Assembly: GCA_947456995.1 (NCBI GenBank)
Contig: CANGVB010000166.1
Location: 1 to 7,463 of the forward strand
DNA: 7,463 nt
Direction of reading: 5' to 3'
Origin: Bryobacteraceae bacterium
Lineage (GTDB): Bacteria; Acidobacteriota; Terriglobia; Bryobacterales; Bryobacteraceae
Shown: positions 1-6,078 of the stretch, one piece after another
Position numbering within the stretch: the stretch's first letter is position 1
Layout: each line of letters begins with the position of its first letter
Translations under genes and position numbers: made by a program
Notes under the pieces: generated by a model
Database searches by the model: none
Seen by the model: the letters and a program-made list of their open reading frames with translations, nothing else
What the model was told of the DNA's origin: nothing

Positions 1-1
1 C

Positions 2-700
2 GAGAACTTTGCCAACACCTTTCGCGTCAAAGATGGCTATCTGACTGTGGCCTACGACGGCTATGATTCGTTTGCGAATCAGTTTGGGCATCTCTTCTAC
101 AAAGACAAATTTTCGTATTACGTCATTGCCGTCGAATATCGATTCATTGGGGATCAGGCCAAAGACGGCCCTGGCTGGGCCACCCGCAATAGCGGAATCA
201 TGGTTCACGGCCAGCCAGTCGAGACCATGCAGAAAGATCAGGACTTCCCGATTTCAATCGAGATGCAGTTGCTGGGTGGCTTGGGTAAAGGGCCGCGCAC
301 CACTGCCAACCTGTGCACCCCCGGTACGAATGTAGAAAGGGACGGCAAGCTCTTCACCCCACATTGCCTGAATTCAACATCAAAAACCTACGACGGCGAG
401 CAGTGGGTGAGGGTGGAAGTGGTAGTGAAGGGCGGGGAAAGCATCGATCACCAGGTGGAGGGCGTTTCTGTCTTGAAGTACGAGCGGCCACAAGTAGGTG
501 GGGGTAATGTCTCAAAACACGATCCGGCGGTGAAGGTGGACGGGAAGCTTCTCGAAGAAGGCTCGATCTCGCTGCAGAGCGAGAGCCATCCAGTGCAATT
601 CCGCAAAGTGGAGTTGTTGAATCTGGTGGGCTGTATGGACAAGAAGTCGAAGAAGTATCGGGATTACTTCGTGAAGAACAACGAAAAAGCTTGCCGCTAA
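2..700 (+). CDS. DUF1080 / 3-keto-disaccharide hydrolase-like protein, 5' partial
   Basis: The frame is open from base 2 to the TAA at 698-700, giving 232 residues and no start codon inside the window. The GTG at 47 lies inside the conserved domain (preceded in frame by ENFANTFRVKDGYLT), so it is not the true start. The fragment matches the DUF1080 (PF06439) jelly-roll fold as I recall it: FGHLFYKDKFS, VEYRF, GPGWATRNSGIMVHGQ (about residues 56-71), STANLCTPGTN-like and TPHCLNS segments, and a late ISLQSESHPVQFRKVELLNL strand. Family members are usually secreted or periplasmic and act on 3-keto-glycosides or related sugars; this substrate is not shown by the sequence. Probably only the signal peptide and first strand (some tens of residues) are missing. 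The C-terminal tail GCMDKKSKKYRDYF ending KACR holds a Cys pair (fragment residues 211 and 231) outside the core fold. It converges on the PEP-CTERM gene. Confidence 0.88.
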   Translation, partial: ENFANTFRVKDGYLTVAYDGYDSFANQFGHLFYKDKFSYYVIAVEYRFIGDQAKDGPGWATRNSGIMVHGQPVETMQKDQDFPISIEMQLLGGLGKGPRTTANLCTPGTNVERDGKLFTPHCLNSTSKTYDGEQWVRVEVVVKGGESIDHQVEGVSVLKYERPQVGGGNVSKHDPAVKVDGKLLEEGSISLQSESHPVQFRKVELLNLVGCMDKKSKKYRDYFVKNNEKACR

Positions 701-733
701 AAAGAAAACTCGCGAGCCCGAAGGCTCGCGAGT
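699..733 (-). terminator. Intrinsic terminator of the PEP-CTERM gene
   Basis: Bases 708-718 and 723-733 form a perfect 11-bp stem around the tetraloop at 719-722. Read on the minus strand the loop is UUCG closed by C-G, the extra-stable cUUCGg class. The hairpin lies 24 bases past the PEP-CTERM stop and is followed on the minus strand by TTTTCTTTTT, whose far end reaches into the TAA stop codon of the converging DUF1080 gene. On the plus strand the hairpin has no clean U-tract after it, so termination of the DUF1080 transcript there is possible but less supported. Confidence 0.88.
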
Positions 734-757
734 AATCGGTTTGGCTTTGAGAAGCGC

Positions 758-1372
758 TTATGCCTTGCGGCGGCGCAGAAGGCCCAGGCCGAGCAGGGCG
801 GAGCCGAGCATGGCGTAGGTGGAGGGCTCAGGAACGGTGGAAGCATCAGCCGAGTAAGAGGTCTCGAGAACACCCTGAGCGTTAGAGCTGATCGTATTCT
901 GGAAGCTGAATGCGATAGTACCGCGTTCGGTGTTTGCACCCTTAGTGAAGGTGCCAAGCAGAGTAGCGCTTGCTGAATTGCTAGGACCAAAAGGATTGCT
1001 CACCAAGGTGCTGCCAAGGAACCCATCGGACGTGAATGAGTAGCCGATGTTAGCGGCAGAAGTACCAAAGTTGAAGGTGACGCCAGAGACAACGTTCGCT
1101 GCAGTGATGGCGAAGGAGCCAGGTCCAGCGGGTGCGCCAGCAATGTACATGAAGGCGGGAGTTACAGTGGAGAAATCTCCAGTCCCAGCGTTGGTGAATC
1201 TTCCGTATCCATTAACGTCTGGATCGATGTTGGTGAGAAGGGTGAAGCTGGAACCCGGAGCAACTACCGTGTTCGTGCCACCCGAGAATGCGAATGTCCC
1301 AAAGGGTGTTGCGCTGGCTGTGCCAACTGTAAGCGCGGCCATTGCGACCATCGCCAAAAAGAACTTTTTCAT
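758..1372 (-). CDS. PEP-CTERM sorting domain protein
   Basis: This is a 204-residue exported protein. Residues 1-21 are a signal peptide (MKKFF, a hydrophobic core, then TASA with likely cleavage before TPFG). Residues 180-204 are a canonical PEP-CTERM sorting signal: VPEP, a hydrophobic segment (YAMLGSALLGLGLL), then RRRKA. By family knowledge, an exosortase recognises this tail at the inner membrane and moves the protein to the envelope or exopolysaccharide. The middle part is rich in Gly, Ser, Thr, Asn and Phe, has no Cys and looks like beta-strands; I recognise no catalytic domain, so function is unknown. The start is well fixed: AGGAGGA sits 8 bases upstream of the ATG. It appears monocistronic, with its own terminator downstream. 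No exosortase gene is in the window, so the sorting enzyme must be encoded elsewhere. Confidence 0.92.
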   Translation of the reverse strand: MKKFFLAMVAMAALTVGTASATPFGTFAFSGGTNTVVAPGSSFTLLTNIDPDVNGYGRFTNAGTGDFSTVTPAFMYIAGAPAGPGSFAITAANVVSGVTFNFGTSAANIGYSFTSDGFLGSTLVSNPFGPSNSASATLLGTFTKGANTERGTIAFSFQNTISSNAQGVLETSYSADASTVPEPSTYAMLGSALLGLGLLRRRKA

Positions 1373-1380
1373 AAAATATT

Positions 1381-1387
1381 TCCTCCT
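1381..1387 (-). promoter_or_regulatory. Strong Shine-Dalgarno of the PEP-CTERM gene
   Basis: The plus-strand TCCTCCT reads AGGAGGA on the minus strand, a full match to the core anti-Shine-Dalgarno, 8 bases from the ATG at 1372-1370. The spacer is A/T-only (AATATTTT), which should leave it unpaired. This decides the start codon and suggests high translation. Confidence 0.9.
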
Positions 1388-1518
1388 AAGAACTTGTGGC
1401 CCCCGCCCGGCACCTTTATTAGGAAGCTCTAAGCGAATCGCCTTATCTTTCGCTTTTGAGTATGCGGCTGGTGTGATGCTTCAAACAATGGGACTATGCG
1501 TGTAAATGAATCGCTTTA

Positions 1519-1528
1519 GTCCTAGGAC
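1519..1528. repeat. Perfect 10-bp palindrome
   Basis: GTCCTAGGAC is self-complementary over all 10 bases; the flanking bases do not extend it. It lies about 150 bases upstream of the PEP-CTERM start and 270 upstream of the receptor start, a plausible place for a dimeric regulator. A palindrome this short can occur by chance. Confidence 0.35.
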
Positions 1529-1559
1529 AAATCCTTTGTTTTCATGGGGTCGCGAGGCA

Positions 1560-1660
1560 GTACTTTTGCCGGAATGGTACTTGTTTTGGGGCTGCGAGAC
1601 AATCTCTTTTGTAAGTAAATAAAGCATTTAGCAGACGCAAACGAGTGAACAAAAAGTACC
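1560..1660. repeat. Cluster of three GTACTT-type motifs
   Basis: GTACTTTTG occurs at 1560-1568 (+), GGTACTTGTTTTG begins at 1576 (+), and GGTACTTTTTGTTC lies on the minus strand of 1647-1660. The second and third form a 7-bp inverted repeat, GGTACTT/AAGTACC, with arms 71 bases apart; the first and third share GTACTTTT. They sit upstream of the TonB receptor in non-coding DNA. They could bind a regulator, but no family is recognised. Confidence 0.35.
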
Positions 1661-1801
1661 AGCCGAGTTCGCGCCCGAATCGAAACCGATAGCCAAACTA
1701 CCGAAAAAATAGATGCAAGTGTTGCGACCTGTGAATGATTCATGGTGCTGACACCGTTTCGTCATCCAATCGTAATCACTGCAAATTTAGACTGAAGCCA
1801 T

Positions 1802-4726
1802 ATGTGTTCTAAATTCAGGTTGGTCGCTCTTGCAGCCCTAACTCTCTTGTCTGTTTTCGCGCAAGTAGATCGTGCCTCCCTCAGCGGTACGGTAAAGGAC
1901 GCCTCGGGAGCCAGCATCGCAGATGCCACAGTAACCATTGAATCTCCCTCCACTGGCTTTCGTCGTGAAACCAAAACTTCAAACAGTGGTGCGTATCAAC
2001 TGCCCGGTATTCCCGTTGGCAACTACAAGGTTTTGATTTCCAAAACTGGCTTCAACAATACCCAGATTGATGCTGTTCTCCTTACCGTAGGCCAATCCCG
2101 CACCCTCGACGCAGCCCTCACCGTAGGCGCAGTCTCCTCCGCCGTCGAAGTCACCGCCTCGGCCACCCCACTCGATCAAACCAATGCCGAACTTGGCGTT
2201 GCCATCGGCGAAGAGCAAATCAAGAACATTCCGCTCAATGGCCGTCACTGGGCAGCGCTGATGCAATTGGCGCCAGGTGCCGTCAACATCGGCGAAGGCA
2301 ATCAGAATTCCATCCGCTTCTTCGGCCGTCCCCGCGACGACAATAATTGGACCTTCGATGGCGTAGATGCCACCGGCATTAAAGATCCCCGCCAGGAAGG
2401 CAACCTGCGCCTGGTGATCTCAACCGATTCCATCGCCGAGTTCCGCGTGAACTCACTCCCCTTCACCGCCGAAGGTGGCGTAGGCGGCGGTGCACAGATC
2501 AACCTTGTATCCAAGACCGGCACCAATCAGTTTCATGGCTCCGCCTACGAATTCTTCCGCAATAGCGCACTCGATACGCGCCGTCCCTTCGATGGAGAAA
2601 CCATTCCCCCCTTCCGCCTGAATCAGTTTGGCGGCAACCTGGGCGGCCCCGTCATCAAGAACAAGACCTTCTTCTTTGCCAATTACGAAGGCCTGCTGCA
2701 GCGGCTCTCGATCAGCCGCGCCGATGGCCTCGTGCCCAGCGCCAGCTTCCGCCAGCGCACGCCCCAAGCCCTGCAGAGCCTGATCAACCTTTATCCCGTA
2801 GGCAACGGTGGCTCAGTAAATGCAAACGTAGACCGCCTGCTCGGCACCACTCCCGAACGTCGCAACGAACACAGCGGCATGGCGCGCGTCGACCACCGCA
2901 TCAACGACAAGCACAGCCTCTTCTTCCGCTTCGCGATGACCGACGGCCTGGTAAGCCAGATTCGCAATGCTCTGCTTGAGACTCGCGATTCCAAGATTCG
3001 CCCCACCAACATCACTGCCCAGTGGCAACAGGTATGGACGACTACTCTCGTCAATGAAGCCAAGCTGGGCTTCAACCGTTCTGCTCTTACCCGCGACGAC
3101 GTAGGCCGCATTCCGGAAGGCGTTGCCATCCCCGGCTTCACCACCACGCAGCCCACCACTTTCATCATTGAAAAGCCCAACGCTTACTCCATCGTCGACA
3201 ATCTGTCCTGGATTCGCGGCCGCCACACCATCAAAATCGGAGGCGAAATCCGCCGCATCCAACTGAACGTCGGCAACGGCCCGGCAACCAGCGTCGCCTT
3301 TGCTAACCTCGATGCCTTCTTGCGCAACTCGCTCAACACCGTCTCGATCGGCAGCACTCTGCCAACCGTTGGCGTGCGCCGGACTTTCAGTTCCGTCTAC
3401 CTGCAGGACGAAATCCGCTTCAACCCGGAATTCACGCTCAACATCGGAATGCGCTACGAACACTACACCGTGTCGAAAGATGTCTACGGCCGTGGCCGTG
3501 TCTTTGACATCGTCCGCTGCCAGGGCTTCTGCGCTGCTGGAACCCCCTGGTTTTTCCCCGATAACAACAACATCGCACCACGGCTCTCTCTTGCCTACGC
3601 GCCTAAGCTATTTGGCGGCAAGACCGTTTTCCGCACCGGCTATGGCCGCTATTTCGGCCCAGGCCAAAATGACGACGTAACAGCAGCCATCGATAGCTTG
3701 CCCGAAAACCTCTCGCTGACGGCAGCCGACGCACCAACGCTCAGCTATCCACCTGCGCCCTTCCTCGGACAGTTGCGCTCCCAGGGCCAAACCCCGCGCA
3801 GTGTACAGCGGGATCGTAAAGAACCCGAGTCCCATATGTGGACCGTCTCAGCGCAGCACCAGTTGCCCGGCAGCATGGTGGCGCAAGTCGCCTATGTCGG
3901 CAATGTAGGCCGTAATCAGCTCACCCGAAGCTATGTCAACACGCTCGATCCGGTAACGCGCCGCCGCCCTCTCACCGCATTCGGCCAGATCGACGAAAAG
4001 CGCTTTGACGGCAACACCAACTTCAACGGCTTGCAATCCTCGCTCACCCGCTCCTTCTCCAAGGGCTGGCTCTTCCAGGCCCAATACATGTGGGGCAAGG
4101 CGATCAGCGACAACTCGGGCTCCGGCGAAGGCGGGCAGATTCAGGACGTCACCTGCCGCGCTTGCGATCGTGGCCCTGCCGATTACGACATCCGTCATAC
4201 CTTTACTTCAAACACTGTCTATCAGCTGCCTTTCGCCCGCAACAAGTTCTACGGCGGTTGGGATCTCAGCGGGCTCTTCACCGCGCGCACTGGCAGCCCT
4301 CTCACTGTACTGGTAAACCGCGCTGCAGCAAACGTGCCCTCAGGCCAGACACAGAGCCAGCGCGCCAGCTACGTTGGCGGGGTGAATCCTTATATGGAGA
4401 ATCCAGGCCCTGGTCAATGGCTGAACCCCGCTGCATTTGTCGCCCCTGCCAATGGCACTTACGGCAACGCAGGACGCAACGCCTTCCGTGGGCCAGGTCT
4501 CTGGCAGATGGATATGGGCTTAACCAAGAAGATCCGCATCAGCGAACGCATGAATCTCGACTTCCGCGCTGAAGCCTTCAACCTCTTCAATCGCGCCCAG
4601 TTCGGCAACCCCGTCAACAACATCTCGAACGGCACCTTCGGCCGCATTCTCTCGACTGCCAATGACGGTTCCACCGGCACAGGAACTTCACGCCAGTTGC
4701 AGTTCAGCTTGCGCTTGAACTTCTAA
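1802..4726 (+). CDS. TonB-dependent receptor, Oar-like, with carboxypeptidase-regulatory-like domain
   Basis: This is a 974-residue outer-membrane protein. Residues 1-20 are a signal peptide (K4, R6, a hydrophobic core, cleavage after VFA before QVDR). Residues about 24-108 are a carboxypeptidase regulatory-like (CarboxypepD_reg) beta-sandwich: SLSGTVKDASGASIADATV, then GAYQLPGIPVGNYKVLI. Residues about 115-240 resemble the TonB plug (VEVTAS, IPLNGRHW, NNWTFDGVDAT, INLVSKTGTNQFHGSAYEFF), and the rest is a large beta-barrel ending in SLRLNF with terminal Phe, as expected for barrel assembly. It probably imports or handles a large substrate using TonB energy; the substrate cannot be read from the sequence. 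The ATG is the first possible start: an in-frame TGA lies at 1793-1795. No clear Shine-Dalgarno is visible. Cysteine pairs occur at 573/577 and 785/788. Its TAA overlaps the stop codon of the convergent ankyrin gene. Confidence 0.93.
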   Translation: MCSKFRLVALAALTLLSVFAQVDRASLSGTVKDASGASIADATVTIESPSTGFRRETKTSNSGAYQLPGIPVGNYKVLISKTGFNNTQIDAVLLTVGQSRTLDAALTVGAVSSAVEVTASATPLDQTNAELGVAIGEEQIKNIPLNGRHWAALMQLAPGAVNIGEGNQNSIRFFGRPRDDNNWTFDGVDATGIKDPRQEGNLRLVISTDSIAEFRVNSLPFTAEGGVGGGAQINLVSKTGTNQFHGSAYEFFRNSALDTRRPFDGETIPPFRLNQFGGNLGGPVIKNKTFFFANYEGLLQRLSISRADGLVPSASFRQRTPQALQSLINLYPVGNGGSVNANVDRLLGTTPERRNEHSGMARVDHRINDKHSLFFRFAMTDGLVSQIRNALLETRDSKIRPTNITAQWQQVWTTTLVNEAKLGFNRSALTRDDVGRIPEGVAIPGFTTTQPTTFIIEKPNAYSIVDNLSWIRGRHTIKIGGEIRRIQLNVGNGPATSVAFANLDAFLRNSLNTVSIGSTLPTVGVRRTFSSVYLQDEIRFNPEFTLNIGMRYEHYTVSKDVYGRGRVFDIVRCQGFCAAGTPWFFPDNNNIAPRLSLAYAPKLFGGKTVFRTGYGRYFGPGQNDDVTAAIDSLPENLSLTAADAPTLSYPPAPFLGQLRSQGQTPRSVQRDRKEPESHMWTVSAQHQLPGSMVAQVAYVGNVGRNQLTRSYVNTLDPVTRRRPLTAFGQIDEKRFDGNTNFNGLQSSLTRSFSKGWLFQAQYMWGKAISDNSGSGEGGQIQDVTCRACDRGPADYDIRHTFTSNTVYQLPFARNKFYGGWDLSGLFTARTGSPLTVLVNRAAANVPSGQTQSQRASYVGGVNPYMENPGPGQWLNPAAFVAPANGTYGNAGRNAFRGPGLWQMDMGLTKKIRISERMNLDFRAEAFNLFNRAQFGNPVNNISNGTFGRILSTANDGSTGTGTSRQLQFSLRLNF

Positions 4727-6078
4727 CGCTTGTAGTCGGAATGGTTGGTGTTCTGAAACTCTTCCGGCTTGACGCCGGCCTTGGCGAAAGCTTTTCGCAA
4801 TGCGGCTTCCGTCGGAGGAGATGGCTTGAAGTTGCCAAAGCGGTAGCCTTGCGCGATCGCCAGAGGCGTCCAGCCAGACTTGTTCTTCTTGTTCCAGACT
4901 TCGATCTTGGCGCCACGATCCACCAGTAGCTGGATTGCGGCGCCATAGTTTTTATAGGCGGCCGAGTGCATCGCCGTCTCGCCGTTCTTGTCCACAGCGT
5001 TGATGTCGTTGCCAAGCTCAAGCGCCACCTTAATGGCCTCGACAACTTCTTCTTCCGTCCCCGCATCCTCACCGGGCGACCGTGTACCGAGGCCCGCCGC
5101 AGCCATCAACGGAGTTGAGCCGTCCGCATTAGGAATCAGCGGGTCGGCCCCCAGTTTTGCCAGCTCCCGCATCAATTCAAAATCAGCACTGCGGGCAGCC
5201 AGCATAAAGGGCGTTGCACCAAGCGTATTCAGGCTCGTAAGCCCAACATTGATGCGCTTGCTCATGCGGGCATTGAGGTTTGCCCCCTTCGCCTTCAGCC
5301 TCCTCACAAGCTCAATACTCGTCATTGTCCCCGAACCAAGTGGCGCAGGATTATTGTCGCCTCCACCAGGCTTGCGTACGCCTGTAATGGCGTGAAGCGC
5401 AGTCCAGCCATTGGCATCGGCATTCGGGTTTGCCCCACGATCCAGCAGCATCGAAGCCAACTCAAAATGCCCGCTGAGAACTGCTAGATGCAAAGCCGTT
5501 GTCCCCTCGCGCGGAGCCCCGTTCACCTTGGGCGTATTGGGCGTAGCAGTGATCACCTCATTGATGTCGACCCCAGCCCGCAGCAAAGCTTCAATCACAG
5601 AAGTCCTGCCTTCGCGTGCAGCAAAGAGAAACGGCGTGTAGCCCGTAGGGAGTCGATCTTGGAACCTGGCCCCTTTGGCAATCAGCGCTTCAACAACAGC
5701 AGTGTGGCCTTCAGCAGCGGCCCACATCAGCGCTGTCTGTCCACGGCGAGGTTCTTTGGTATTCGGGTCTGCCCCATTTGCCAACAGCACGTTAACGGCA
5801 TCCACCCTGCCCGTGCGGGCTGCCGTCATCAGAACGGTCTCGCCTCCCGGCAACGTCGTGTTTGCATCCGCACCAGCCTTGAGCAAAAGCTCAATCATCG
5901 GCGCACTGCCATTCGTACAGGCAATCGATAAAGGCGTCACCCCATACCGGTTCGCAGCCTTTACATTAGCCCCATCGCGCAACAAAACCTTTGCAGCCGC
6001 AACGTCGTCCTGCAGCGCTGCCGTCGGCAAATCCGTTGCAGCCATCGCCAACGCGGTAAATAGCAGTGTGGAGATCAT
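4723..6078 (-). CDS. Secreted ankyrin-repeat protein
   Basis: This 451-residue protein is built almost entirely of ankyrin repeats, about ten between residues 16 and 415. Typical pieces are GVTPLSIACTNG, GETVLMTAARTG, GQTALMWAAAEG, GTTALHLAVLSG, GATPFMLAARS and GETAMHSAAYKN, each followed by a LLL..GAD/N-type helix and turn. Residues 1-14 (MISTLLFTALAMAA) look like a short signal peptide but lack the usual Lys/Arg, so export is probable rather than certain. Several repeats are split by non-ankyrin insertions: residues 175-190, 233-252, 271-285 and 329-344 (the last with GTRSPGEDAGTE). Ankyrin repeats bind proteins; no catalytic domain is seen, so a scaffold or partner role for the upstream gene products is inferred. 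Its ATG overlaps the TGA of the DUF1552 gene as ATGA, and there is no Shine-Dalgarno, so translation probably depends on coupling. The TAG overlaps the stop of the convergent receptor gene. Confidence 0.9.
   Translation of the reverse strand: MISTLLFTALAMAATDLPTAALQDDVAAAKVLLRDGANVKAANRYGVTPLSIACTNGSAPMIELLLKAGADANTTLPGGETVLMTAARTGRVDAVNVLLANGADPNTKEPRRGQTALMWAAAEGHTAVVEALIAKGARFQDRLPTGYTPFLFAAREGRTSVIEALLRAGVDINEVITATPNTPKVNGAPREGTTALHLAVLSGHFELASMLLDRGANPNADANGWTALHAITGVRKPGGGDNNPAPLGSGTMTSIELVRRLKAKGANLNARMSKRINVGLTSLNTLGATPFMLAARSADFELMRELAKLGADPLIPNADGSTPLMAAAGLGTRSPGEDAGTEEEVVEAIKVALELGNDINAVDKNGETAMHSAAYKNYGAAIQLLVDRGAKIEVWNKKNKSGWTPLAIAQGYRFGNFKPSPPTEAALRKAFAKAGVKPEEFQNTNHSDYKR

Larger units (their letters stand above)
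1373..1801. promoter_or_regulatory. Divergent intergenic region between the PEP-CTERM and TonB receptor genes
   Basis: This is 429 bases without a credible gene, holding the 5' regions of two divergent genes. For the PEP-CTERM gene the best sigma-70-like pair I found is weak: TTGTTT (minus strand of 1483-1488), 18 bases, CATACT (minus strand of 1459-1464). I found no sigma-54 TGGCAC/TTGC pair of the kind reported upstream of some PEP-CTERM genes. No convincing -35/-10 pair or Shine-Dalgarno was found for the receptor. Small repeats are present: AAGCGAA/TTCGCTT inverted at 1431-1437 and 1449-1455, the palindrome GTCCTAGGAC at 1519-1528, and three GTACTT-containing motifs near 1560, 1577 and 1654. 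They are operator candidates only. Confidence 0.5.

Noticed and set aside
47..700. GTG at 47 as the true start of the DUF1080 gene
   Set aside because: The same frame is open to base 2 and the upstream residues fit the domain, while a signal peptide would be missing. The gene is simply cut by the window edge.
1391..1440. Possible sigma-54 promoter upstream of the PEP-CTERM gene
   Set aside because: The minus strand contains GGTGCC and GGCCAC but not TGGCAC with TTGC at the correct spacing.
1431..1455. AAGCGAA/TTCGCTT inverted repeat as a terminator or riboswitch
   Set aside because: A 7-bp stem with an 11-base loop and no strong following U-tract; too weak for a functional call.
1047..1505. 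Plus-strand 152-codon frame opposite the PEP-CTERM gene
   Set aside because: It is mostly antisense to a well-supported gene with signal peptide and sorting tail, and has no family resemblance.
1522..1743. Minus-strand 73-codon open frame upstream of the receptor
   Set aside because: No Shine-Dalgarno before its ATG, no recognisable domain or export signal, and it fills an AT-richer promoter-like region. Probably chance.
2813..3463. Minus-strand 216-codon frame opposite the receptor
   Set aside because: An antisense shadow produced by codon bias in the receptor gene; no domain is recognised.
4090..4572. Plus-strand 160-codon frame inside the receptor gene
   Set aside because: It is an alternative frame of a clear TonB receptor, with an Arg/Pro/Cys-rich composition typical of shadow frames.
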